The notes beneath the pieces are model-generated. The model saw only the letters and a list, made by a program, of their open reading frames with translations. It did no database searches and was not told the DNA's origin. From Adiantum capillus-veneris (lineage: Eukaryota; Streptophyta; Polypodiopsida; Polypodiales; Pteridaceae), in the NCBI GenBank assembly GCA_014529385.2, contig CM043956.1, forward strand, positions 90,724,721 to 90,788,720: 64,000 nucleotides of DNA. Direction: 5' to 3'. The position numbers were made by a program, and so were the translations under genes. Below, piece after piece: positions 35,232 through 44,755 of this stretch. The stretch's first letter is position 1, and each line of letters starts with the position of its first letter.

Positions 35232-36421
35232 CTCCCTTTACACAAAGGGAATTAGGGACACATGTCAGCTCCCTAGCCCAGATGCCCACAAGGTGTGCCC
35301 AATTCCTATTGGATGGCCTTGGAGGTGGACCAATGAGAATTAGGCTAGAGTAAATCTAGTTTAATTAATTTAAAAATACTTCATAAAAGAACCAATGAGA
35401 ATTAAGTCTCATAGAAGACTATTGGACAGTCTCCCAAGGGGTCCAATAAGCATTCAAGAGCCCAATGGCTTGCCTGATTCTTATTGGCCAGGAGGCAAAG
35501 GGGTCCAATGAGAGTTTAGTTTAATTATTATATTACCTAAAGCTCTCACAAAAGGGGAAAGGGGGACACATGTCAGAAGGCTATCACTTATGCTACTTAA
35601 TTGTTATTGGCTTGACTTGGGGAGGTCCAATGGGGGTTGAGCAAGAGCAATTAGCAAGAGGGCTCCCCCAAGAGAGAGAGGGGGCTGAATTTTTCAAGGC
35701 ATTATCACACATACACTCACACAATCTCATGTGTGAAGAAAGAGAAGACTATCTCTTCCCAAGCTTTAATGGAGAGCTCATCACCTACTCCAAGCTTGTG
35801 AGATAGAAGCCTACATCGACACACTCTTGGCTTGTGGATGCAAATCCAACCAAGAGCCAAGCTTCAATGCATGCTCATCTCCTCTACCAAGATAATTACT
35901 AAGCTAAAGCTATGCTAATATGAGTGATTATGTGAGGAGATGTACATCTTTCTCGTAAGATACTCCTTCTTCCTCTCAATCTACTCTCATACCATGCTAG
36001 CTCTCATCATCTTCGAAGGTGTGTGAGGTCTTGGGTCTGAGAACGGGGATAATTAAAGTTGTGTTTACTAAGTGTTTTGCTTAGTGCATGAAGCTTTCAT
36101 CTTCATTGCACTAGCTAGTCTTGAAGGAACACAAAGAATTGTATTGTACAATGTCTCTCTTGATGGGAGAAACCATAATACAAAGCCTTTTGGAGGGGGG
36201 ACCGGCTCCATGCAAATCCGGTCCTCAACTGTTGTCAATAGCTTAATTTCTCTCTCTTTTGAAAGTATTGTTGATGCTATCTAACTAGGTGTTATGATTT
36301 TTGTTGCTCTCTCCACCCAAGCACTCTTGTAATTCTCATTAGGAATCTATTCTAATGAAATGCCCACTATGTTCATGCTAATTTCCGCTACACATAAGTT
36401 TTTAGGCCACTAAATGTTACA
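34794..36421 (+). repeat. Chromovirus 3' LTR (1,628 bp)
   Basis: TGTCATAATAATC to AAATGTTACA. Full length, same limits as the solo LTR at 40640-42232. Contains a run of 12 G (34933-34944) and a (CA)n array (35157-35229). Small frames inside are not genes. Confidence 0.92.
35157..35229. repeat. (CA)n microsatellite in LTR
   Basis: Pure CA array of about 36 units; the solo LTR has only a short (GT)n (minus orientation) at the matching place (41836-41853). Confidence 0.97.
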
Positions 36422-36679
36422 AAAGAAGATACAAATTTTTGGCTAATTCAAGAGCACCCTCTTGACACTTCATGTTGTAGGAAATAGGCAATAGGAAAAA
36501 AGTTGGTGTATTACGGAGATGGAACCCCGGGGGATTCACCATGGAAAACTTACCGCACCACGTAAGTGCAGGGGAGGGGGGTTCTTCTATAAGTTATATA
36601 AGCGTATAAGTTAAGGGTAGGCCCCAATAATTTATCTCCCAAGCTTAAAAATAAGGGAGGGGGTATCATATTTATTGGG

Positions 36680-36713
<34 letters not shown>

Positions 36714-37244
36714 GAAAAGGGAAAAATGAGAGAAAGTTTTTGTGTTTCAAAATGATTCCCAAAAGAGTTTTCCCTCGAACTTGTTAGTCAATAGTTGCAA
36801 AGATACATGCAAGAACTAACACTACTTTGTATCAATTTCTTGTTTTCTAATTATAGTTCATTTGTTGAGGGATGAAAGCTATAAAGAGTTTGTATAGATG
36901 CAAATTTACATGGAGAACCGAACACAACTTTATAACCATGTTTTTTGAGTAATTTAAATGGGTCAAAATTGGACGAGTAGCTAGAGTGAAGGTTCAAGGG
37001 GCACATAGTTTGAAAGTCAAATTAAGACACATTGAGGGTACATTTAGTTATCAATAGAAATGGTTCCTTAGTACGTGTCCAATCACTATGTTGCATGCTC
37101 TTTGACTAGTTTTACTCAGTTAGATCATGTGAGACCTAAATTTTATATGTAAGATAGGGGTATGATAGTTTTCTACATTGATTGTCGTATTAGCGTAGAA
37201 AAGGGGGTCATATTCCCTAATCTGAGTCATATATAGGGGTTTTA
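36422..37244. other. Unassigned; contains a 31-nt G homopolymer
   Basis: No gene recognised. The run of 31 G at 36682-36712 could form G-quadruplex on the plus strand, and could also be a length-uncertain sequencing feature. Confidence 0.6.
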
Positions 37245-38410
37245 TCAAAGTTGTCCGCTCGTAGGTGGCGTCCTGTTTTGTATATAGAGTGAATCCCGCA
37301 GGGATGGAACCCTAGGGCATAGTGGGGTGCTCTCCATTTTTTACAGGGATCTGGAGCCCCAAGTTGTGTTTAACCACACCTCAAGGAGATTCCTTGGGGT
37401 AAGGATCACGTGGGTAGGCCAACCCTTCACCATTATTAACAACTATGCTCTTTGTGATGCCAAGGGTAGAGCCAAACTCTAGGTGGATCTCAGGGAGCAA
37501 CCTCTCAAAGGAGATAGGTGCATCAAGGATGATTTCAACATGGCTAAAGCTCAAAATGATAAGACGGGGTCAGCTAGTCTACTGGCTAAAAATCCAAACG
37601 GCAAGCATTTTGCGAGAAATGGGTGCTACTAGATTTGTGGAATGAAGGTCCGTGGAGTAGCTCTCCTGCTTTGACGTACACGAGCCTCCAATATGCTAAT
37701 GTGGCGTCCCGTTTGGACAGATGTTACATTACCCATCATGCGGACTAGCTTCCCCCCTCTGTGGTGTTGTGTGTCAATACCTCCAAGAGTATGTCAGATC
37801 ACTTTCTTTGAAGCTCCGCATAGCCAGAGCTAGCAATGACACTTGCTCCCTAGAAGGGAAGAAGAAGAATTCAGTCTCAGTGGATCATCTCTTTAAGGAC
37901 TCTCTTTTTAGATTCCTAGCCAAGGTGGCTCTTGGCAAGCTAAGGCAAGATGTGGAAGCTGTTGTTGAACCTTGAGCATGGCACTCATTGGTGGGTAGAA
38001 TCCAATTAGCAATAAAACATGCATGGCCCGTAGTGAGAAAGGCTTGAGAGGTTGCCAATATGGAGCTGAAGGAAGAAGTGGAAAAGCTCTCCAAAAGAAA
38101 GCAAGAAGGGAGAGCTCTTGAGGAAGAGCACACAAGATGGCTTGAGGACAAAGCGTGTCTCATTGGTTTGCAAACTGAGGAGATTGATAAGACCCGATTG
38201 TTGGCTAGAGAGCTTTCCCTCAAGCTCAAACCCGTGAACCAGGCTAGTTCCTTTAGAGCTCTCAAAGTCAGAAGAAGAGACTCTATCACAGCAACCACTA
38301 ACAAGAGGGGGAACGAACTAAGAGACCAAAACACTATGGTCAAACTCATGCTTGACCATCTCAATAGAATTATTAGTCAGCCAGAGGTCAATGCCCAAGA
38401 GGTCGAAGGG
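37245..38410 (+). pseudogene. LINE endonuclease and linker
   Basis: Endonuclease remnants, reading across several frames: NNYALCDAKGRAKLWVDLRE, DDFNMAKAQNDKTGSAS (the GDFN motif with Gly to Asp), and SKSMSDHFL (the SDH motif). Then a linker with a helical, charged segment at 38060-38416 (MELKEEVEKLSKRKQEGRAL, LARELSLKLKPVNQASSF), as found between endonuclease and RT of plant L1s. Multiple stops; dead. The N-terminal endonuclease motifs were not found. Confidence 0.75.
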
Positions 38411-38747
38411 TGGTGATATCTTCATAAGAACACTAATGTTTTGTGCAGTGGCATCCTTCATGGATCCAACCATCCATTTGATCGGAACACGGTTCAATAG
38501 GAGGTTCAATGAAATCAAGAAGAGCATCTTGATTTTCCACATTGTTGTCCTTTTGCAATTGTCTTGTGTAACTGCCCATATCTGTCAACATATCATATAG
38601 ACTCCATTTAGAACTCATTGGAGTATGCTAACTAAGCTATCACAATTTAGATGTATCTAAAAGAGTACCTCTTTTCACTTTCCATGAAAGTAGGTCACTG
38701 ACGTGACTCATGCAAAGTCTAAATCCTTGACTAAATATCATTCTTTG

Positions 38748-39020
38748 TCATAAAATCTAATATCTACCTATCCAAAATGATTTTTTCATATTGAACTGAT
38801 CTTGTAATATGGGAAGATAAATGGGAACAAGAGTTAGGATCTGGATATTTGCTGCTAAACCCATTCTCAATAGGGGACCAAGAAGAGGAATAAGCTTATC
38901 TCAATAAAGGTCCAAATGGAGAGTGGTCTACCAAAGAGCAATGTACACTTAATGGGGCTGTAAAACACCTAGTGTTAAGCTTTATTAAAGCCTCCAAGGT
39001 CAGTGTTAAAAGTCCTTAGG
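38748..39020 (+). repeat. Chromovirus LTR fragment (5' part)
   Basis: TGTCATAAAATCTAATATCT at 38748 matches the start of the LTR at 22497 (minus), and TTAAAGCCTCCAAGGTCAGT matches its interior with deletions. Homology fades at about 39018. It is a fifth copy of this LTR family, inside LINE sequence. The short flanks (38430-38747, 39021-39110) are unassigned; a minus frame at 38433-38618 (MSSKWSLYDMLTDMGSYTRQ) looks vaguely gag-like but is not supported. Confidence 0.7.
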
Positions 39021-39110
39021 CCTAGAAACTTTAGGTAAGATTTTTTCCAACTTGAGGTTCTTGAGCCCAAAAGGCCAGAGCTTAGTTACTTGGTACAGTC
39101 AAGTGTGATA

Positions 39111-40063
39111 TACTCCCTTCTGAAGAAAAAACATTACAAATACAAATCTCTATCAATGAATGTTGGACTGCCTTGCAGGAAATGGGGAATGAAAAGTCCC
39201 CTGGGTGGGATGGACTCATTGTCAAATTCTTTAAATAATTCTGAGAGAATCTCAAAATCCCAATGTCATAGCTAGTAATAGAGCTGTTTTGGAGGGGCAA
39301 TTAGAAGCCATCCTTAAAAGAGGACTGATCAAACCTATACCCAAGTTGGTTTGTTGCTTGCTGCTTAAGCACCGGCGACCTATCTCCATGATGATAGTTG
39401 CATACAAGATCATTGCTAAGGTAGTTGCATCAAGACGATTGGCTTCAACCTTGAACAAAATCATCACCTCCAACCAACACGGATTCATCAAAGGACGGTT
39501 GATCTATGACAATATCCTCGCTGCCATGGTTGGCATAGAGTACGCTTCTTTTATCGAGCAAGAATGTATTCTCCTTCAACTCGACCTAGATAAGGCCTAT
39601 GATAGAATCTCATGGTCCTACATTGAGGTTGTTATAAAGGCTTTGGGCTTTGGACCCAAAATTTGTGTGATTGTTTGCACGCTTGGGGAGGGAATCTACT
39701 CTGAGCTTATCTTCAACAACAAGATAGTGGGAGGGTTTGAAGTCAAGCATTCAATTAAGCAAGGCAACCCCCTTGCCCCACTGCTTTTTGCTATCAGCTC
39801 TCACCCTCTAGTGACCGCACTCAAGGATAGAGCAAAGAAAGGGGAAATTCAAGGTCTTTCACTCCCTGGAGGAAAGCATCTACTTGCTAAGTTGTTTGCA
39901 GATGACTCTTTGCTCTTTCTTAAAGACAACTCAGAAATGCTAAGAAGAGCCCTCGAGATTGTTCAATTGTTTGATTCTAGTTTTGGCTCAATGTGCAGTA
40001 TTGAGAAATAAAGATTGATTTCTCTCTCAAAAAGAGACTCTTTTGACCCCATGGAATAATCAG
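39111..40063 (+). pseudogene. LINE reverse transcriptase
   Basis: RT domain of the L1 clade. Reads EMGNEKSPGWDGLIVKFF, a few stops, KRGLIKPIPKLVCC and HRRPISMMIVAYKIIAKVVA, then SNQHGFIKGRLIYDNILAAM, LLQLDLDKAYDRISWSYIEV (catalytic Asp), KQGNPLAPLLFAISSHPLV and LAKLFADDSLLFLKD (intact FADD). The 240-codon open part is 39289-40011; a stop at 40009-40011 follows, then the frame decays into the MITE-like insert. Active-site residues are preserved even though the frame is broken. Confidence 0.92.
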
Positions 40064-40101
40064 GGGAGGTCTCGGGGGGTTCACTGTTCAGTATCCCCCT
40101 A

Positions 40102-40286
40102 TATAACGTGCGTTCACGGGGTATTAAAAAAACCCCTCTTTTAACATGCCTGAATGAATAAAATGACCCCTTGTTTTATGATTTTTTTCCAAAATTGGAT
40201 ATTAAAACCCCTTATTTTAATGTATCTCCGTTAAATTACCTAAATTTTTTGAATTTTAAAACCCCTCCTTTCGAACTCACGTTATA
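40102..40286. mobile_element. MITE-like insert (185 bp)
   Basis: Terminal inverted repeats TATAACGTGCGTTC (40102) and GAACTCACGTTATA (ending 40286) match at 13 of 14 positions. The interior is AT-rich with three AAAACCCC(T) blocks and no coding potential. It sits inside LINE sequence, whose reading resumes near 40335 (GTVFRHLGAPLGV). The TA at each end may be the target duplication; no family was recognised. Confidence 0.55.
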
Positions 40287-40329
40287 CATTAACATGATTA
40301 CATAGTGCATCCCTCGAGGGGGAGGTTAA

Positions 40330-42680
40330 AAGCGAAGGCACTGTGTTCAGGCACTTGGGAGCTCCTCTTGGGGTGAGCATCATGGATAAGCAAAGATTTG
40401 ACTGGGTCTTGACAAAAATAATAAATAGCAAAATGAGAATGTGGAGGTTTGTCCTCCTCCCCTTCCATAGCACGGTGATCAATTCTTTCATGATCCCATA
40501 CATCTCATTTGTATCACCATGGCTAAGACTAATCAAATCCAATTGGAAATAATTTCTGAATCCTATCAAACGATTCCTATGGAAAAACAACACAAAATTC
40601 TTAACCCCTTGCCAATCGAGGAAATGGGCATGGGTAGCGTGTAACATTTAAATGGCCTAAAATCTTATTTGTAGCGGAAATTAGCATGAACATAGTGGGC
40701 ATTTCATTAGAATAGATTCCTAATGAGAATTATAAGAGTGCTTGGGTGGAGAGAGCAACAAAAAGCATAACACCTAGTTAGAGAGCATCGACAATACTTT
40801 CAAAAGAGAGAGCAATTAAGCTATTGACAACAGTTGAGGACCGGATTTGCATGGAGCCGGTCCCCCCTCCAAAAGGCTTTGTATTATGGTTTCTCCCATC
40901 AAGAGAGACATTGTACAATACAATTCTTTGTGTTCCTTCAAGACTAGCTAGTGCAATGAAGATGGAAGCTTCATACACCAAGCAAAACACTTAATCAAAC
41001 ACAACTTGAATTATCCCCGTTCTCAGACCCAAGACCTCACACACCTTCGAAGATGGTGAGAGCTAGCAGGGTATGAGAGTAGATTGAGAGGAAAAAGAAG
41101 TATCTTACGAGAAAGAAGTACATCTCCTCACATAATCACTCATATTAGCATAGCTTAGCTTAGTAATTAGCTTGGTAGAGAAGATGAGCATGCATTGAAG
41201 CTTGGCTCTTGGTTGGATTTGCATCCACATGCCAAGAGAGTGTTGATGTAGGCTTCTATCTCACAAGCTTGGAGTAGGTGATGAGCTCTCCATTAAAGCT
41301 TGGGAGGAGATAGAGTATTTTCCCTTCACACATGGTCAAGTGTGAGAGTGTGTGTGTCAATGCCAAGCAAAAATCAGCCCCCCCCCTCTCTTGGGCGAGC
41401 CCTAGCTGCTAAATAAGTCTGGCTTTTTCCTCATTGGACCTTCCCAGGTCAAGCCAATAGGGATTAAGCAGCATAAGTGATAGCCTTCTGACATGTGTCC
41501 CCCTTTCCCCTTTTGTGAGAGCTTTAGGTAATTAAATAATTAAACTAAACTCTCATTGGACCCCTTTGCCTCCTGGCCAATAGGAATCAGGCAAGCCATG
41601 GGGCTCCTGAATGCTCATTGGACCCTTTGGGAGACTGCCCAATAGTCTTCTAGGACACTTAATTCTTATTGGTTTCTTTTATTAAATGTTTTTAAATTAA
41701 TTAAAGTAGATTTACTCTAGCTTAATTCTCATTGGTCCACTTCAAGGGTCTTCCAATAGGAATTGGGCACACCTTGTGGGCATCTGGCCTAGGGAGCTGA
41801 CATGTGTCCCTCATTCCCTTTGTGTAAAGGGAGCCTGTGTGTGTGTGTGTGTGGCTTTCTCTCTCATCCCCTAGCTTTGGGGCTCGCCCCCTCCCATGTA
41901 GGGATGTAGAAAGACTTTTTGGGCACACACTAAGCATCCAATTTTCCCTAAGGTTGACCTTTGGACACAACCTTTGAATTTTGGAACCTTAGCATTTTGG
42001 AAGTCTTAATGGGCTGAACCTTAGGGTCTTTTTAGCCCGTTGTTTCACATGGCTCTTTTGCAGATGGCCCCCCCTTTGGATCCCTATTTTCCCTCCTTTG
42101 GATCCCTACTGTGGCCGGTCTGCTAACTTAACCAATATTCTATCTTTTTCTCCCTTGGCACTTCCCCACATTAAATGATCAGTTTAATATGAGAAAATCA
42201 TTTAGGAGAATTAGATATTGATTATTATGACATAGCGAGACCAAAGAGTCAAGGCGGAATCGGCATTATTGACCCCATGGTTCATGTAGAGGCTCTGTGT
42301 GCCAAAGTGGTGACCTCATTGACGGACCAAAAGGAGAAATGGGCTATTATGGCATGGGATATGATTAAGGAAGCAAGGCTTGCCTCAAAAGGGGGCACTT
42401 GGAAGAATTCCACGGTGTAAGATAAGATTTTGGTGCCCGTTTGGACACTCCTGAAGCTTGGAGGCTGCACACGGGAGCTAGCATGAAAGTGCAATAAACT
42501 AGGTTCAACCCTGGAATGGGGGAGAGTTTTAGATACTTCAGGGATTCCTCTCTCAGCCGATCCCCGTGGCTCTCAAAACTTGGGAAGGGTTCCTTGGACC
42601 CCTTATGGAGGGAAGTTGCACGCTTGGCTATAAGGTCTCTACCACCCTTGGAGACGGGATTCCCATGTAAAGGAAAAATA
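40330..42680 (+). pseudogene. LINE ORF2 after the RT, split by a solo LTR
   Basis: Reads FRHLGAPLGVSIMDKQRFDW, LPFHSTVINSFMIPYISFVS and KRFLWKNNTKFLTPCQSRKW up to 40639. It resumes after the solo LTR at 42233: RPKSQGGIGIIDPMVHVEAL, VTSLTDQKEKWAIMAWDMIK, GTWKNSTV and stops. Typical of the region between RT and the zinc-binding domain of plant L1 ORF2. Several stops (for example near 40551, 42419 and 42487). Text ends near 42680 before any zf-RVT cysteines. Confidence 0.8.
40640..42232 (-). mobile_element. Solo LTR of the chromovirus family, with TSD
   Basis: 1,593-bp LTR in minus orientation: minus strand begins TGTCATAATAATC (42232) and ends AAATGTTACA (40640). Flanked by perfect 5-bp target duplications TAGCG (40635-40639 and 42233-42237). 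No internal region, so it arose by recombination between the two LTRs of a full element. Closest to the LTRs at 28024-29091 and 34794-36421. Confidence 0.96.
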
Positions 42681-43471
42681 TCATGACATTTTGTTCATAA
42701 ATAGAAAGTTTCTAATTTTGATAGTTTTCCACCTTTGATGAGCTAATGATGAATATATTGATGTAAGATATTCAAAAATAAAATTTTCACTTTTTTGTCA
42801 CTTTCCTCCAAAAATAGTAAGTTTTGAGGTACTTACACCAACCTAGACGCGACCGTCTCGTCTAAACCTACCCCAACCTAAATTTCCATAAAAATAGCTG
42901 TCTGATTCAAAACTACTAAATATAGTAGGTGTGTGCATTTGACATCTTAGCTTGTCATCCTCAAGCTTGTCTTTATTAGCAACTTTCATAATTGAAATCT
43001 GATGAGTTAAGATCACTTTAGCCAATTAATTATTATTCTAATGTTAGTAATTAATTCAAAGTCTAAGGTATGTATGTGTATGCATGTGCATGGCCATGTA
43101 TGTGCATGTGTAGGCATGTCCAGGTGGATGCCCATGGATGATCCATATCCATGGATCCATCTCTTATGGAATATTTGACTATGAGCATGGAGGGACTACA
43201 TGAGATGTATCACCTAATGTGGCATGAGAGGACACCTTAAGGGGTAAGTGGGGAGCTTGTGACACCTCCACACAAGAATTTAGCAAGAGGGGTCCAGTAG
43301 GGAGGTATGGGCAAGACTTGGGCAACAAGGGGTCTCCAAAACTTTATATAAAGATCAATTCACACACACAAAAAGGACACACTTGAAGACAGGGAGACTC
43401 CACTACTGTGGCTGATCATTGGTGAAGGTTCAACAAGGCCTTGAGAGATCAAAAACTCCTAGGTATATTCC
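42681..43471. other. Unassigned
   Basis: No gene recognised. Contains a GTATG/CATG-rich stretch (43070-43150) with overlapping CCATGGATCC-type palindromes. Confidence 0.5.
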
Positions 43472-43702
43472 TGTTGGATTTAGGGTTGCAAGAAAACACA
43501 CACAGCTTGGAGAAGACGAAGGAAGCTCAAAGCACACAACAAAGGGTGTATTACTTAGTGTGCAATGGAAAGATATATTAGCCCTAGAGTGATGGGCGTA
43601 TATACAATACACGGGGGGGGAAACCTCCTAGTGAGGGACAAAATGCCCGGATGTCCTATGTGTGTTCACACACATCACTAGGTCCACATGTCTATGGTAA
43701 CA
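43472..43702 (-). repeat. copia 3' LTR, 231 bp
   Basis: Minus strand TGTTACCATAG to AATCCAACA, with 4-bp inverted ends TGTT/AACA and directly preceded by a purine tract. Contains GTATATAC, a possible TATA element. Confidence 0.72.
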
Positions 43703-43965
43703 ATTCCCCCCATGGGAGTGATGCGGTGAACGAGAGCTAGCACATATAGGAAAGTGCCATGCCCTGAGGCATGATCAATTCACAAAGGGGAGTAAGCCCA
43801 GAGCTTTGTGAAAAGCTTCAAACTTCTCACAAGACTATGCCTTTGTGAAAAGATCTGCAAAGGTTGTCTTGTGTTGGCACATAAGCCAAGTGGACCTCTC
43901 CTGTTGAGAGTCTCTCCCTGACATAGTGGTAATGCACCTCAATGTGCTTTGTGTGAGCATGAAAA
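43472..43965 (-). mobile_element. Ty1/copia 3' end with 231-bp LTR
   Basis: Minus strand: end of RNase H (fused to a gypsy integrase, see 43827-44279), polypurine tract (CCCATGGGGGGAATT, about 43703-43718), then a 3' LTR 43702-43472 with TGTTACC...TCCAACA ends. No 5' part of this copia element is present. Confidence 0.78.
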
Positions 43966-44279
43966 ATTGGAATAACAAACTCCATAGGGACAACAGCTTC
44001 AGTGCCACATACCATTCTAAATGGTGTTGATCCTGTAGTGACCTTATAAGCTGTCTTGTATGCCCATAAATCAGTATGAAGCTTCAAATCCCACTGGTCT
44101 AGATTTTTCTGCACAATCTTAGTGAGAATAGTCTTAATGGTCTTGTTACTACTTTTGGCATGTCCATTGCATCTAGGATAATAAGGTGTGGATTTTCGAT
44201 GCTTGACTAAAAGCATATCCATAAGGATCTCCATAGTGTCATTGATGAAGTGTGTCCCTTGGTTCAACACAATCTCCAC
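43827..44279 (-). pseudogene. In-frame fusion: gypsy integrase C-half + copia RNase H tail
   Basis: Residues 1-105 are gypsy integrase: VLNQGTHFINDTMEIL (family SDQGTHF, catalytic Asp changed to Asn), PYYPRCNGHAKSSNKTIKT (family QAEsTNK, catalytic Glu changed to Lys), LWAYKTAYKVTTGSTPFRMV, TEAVVPMEFVIPI. From about residue 106 (nucleotide about 43964) it becomes copia RNase H: FHAHTKHIEVHYHYVRERLS, TGEVHLAYVPTQDN. The two superfamilies have opposite gene orders, so this is a recombination junction, probably at a short TTT microhomology. Downstream the copia frame decays into the ADLFTKA-like motif, PPT and LTR. Confidence 0.85.
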
Positions 44280-44755
44280 AGGATAGCCATAGCGAGACAG
44301 ACAATATTCTCAAATAAGAATCTTAGAGTGGATTTGGTTGTGCTTTCAAGAAGAGCCTTAGCTTCTACCCACTTGGTTACATAGCAGGTAGCCATCACTA
44401 TATAACTATTCTTCCTGGGAGTAACCTTCTTGAAAGGTCCCATAAAATCCAAAGCCCATTTCATGAAAACACCCAGTGGTTGTACTAGTGTTAAGGGAGT
44501 CATGTCTGCAGTGGTGGGTCTACCCATTCTTTGACATATGTCACAAGTTTTGCAAAAACATTTGACATCAGATATCAATGTTTGCCACCATAACCCAGCC
44601 TGCAAAATCTTCTTATAAGTAACATCAATCAAAAAGTGTGCACCAGATTCTCCATTATGAGCCTCTAAGATAACTTGCATTCTCCCCTCCATAGGCACAC
44701 ATCGGCAAAGAATACCATCGACACCTAATCTGTACATTGAGCCCCCAATGATGGT
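44264..44755 (-). pseudogene. gypsy integrase N-half (older, split element)
   Basis: Reads YRLGVDGILCRCVPMEGRMQ, AHNGESGAHFLIDVTYKKIL, KCFCKTCDICQRMGRPTTAD (Cys pair of the HHCC zinc region), WALDFMGPFKKVTPRKNSYI (first catalytic Asp), VTKWVEAKALLESTTKSTLR. A frameshift near 44290 leads into the fused frame at 44279. Same lineage and strand as the RT at 62771-64000, from which it is separated by the Tat-like insertion; about 1 kb of RNase H and linker is missing between them. Confidence 0.9.

Larger units (their letters stand above)
28024..36421 (+). mobile_element. Ty3/gypsy chromovirus with both LTRs
   Basis: Plus-strand element: 5' LTR (5'-deleted), initiator tRNA-Met primer site, gag with zinc knuckle, protease, RT, RNase H, integrase with GPY/F region, chromodomain-like tail, polypurine tract, 3' LTR. 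The LTRs align without gaps over 28028-29091 and 35358-36421 with about 21 differences by hand count (about 2%). No matching 5-bp flanks were found (TATTA and AAAGA), consistent with rearrangement at the left end. Coding is broken at six places, so it is non-autonomous. Confidence 0.93.
37245..42680 (+). mobile_element. L1-type LINE, interrupted by three inserts
   Basis: Plus-strand ORF2: endonuclease, linker, RT, post-RT region. Interrupted by an LTR fragment and other DNA (about 38430-39110), a MITE-like insert (40102-40286) and a solo LTR (40640-42232). Removing the solo LTR plus one TSD copy rejoins the reading frame perfectly (WVA then RPKSQGGIG). Neither a 5' UTR nor a poly(A) tail was identified; the 3' zinc-binding end seems absent. 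Confidence 0.85.

Noticed and set aside
38433-38618. Possible copia gag start on the minus strand
   Set aside because: Only a vague resemblance at the N-terminus; no zinc knuckle or pol nearby, and the region lies between LINE pieces.
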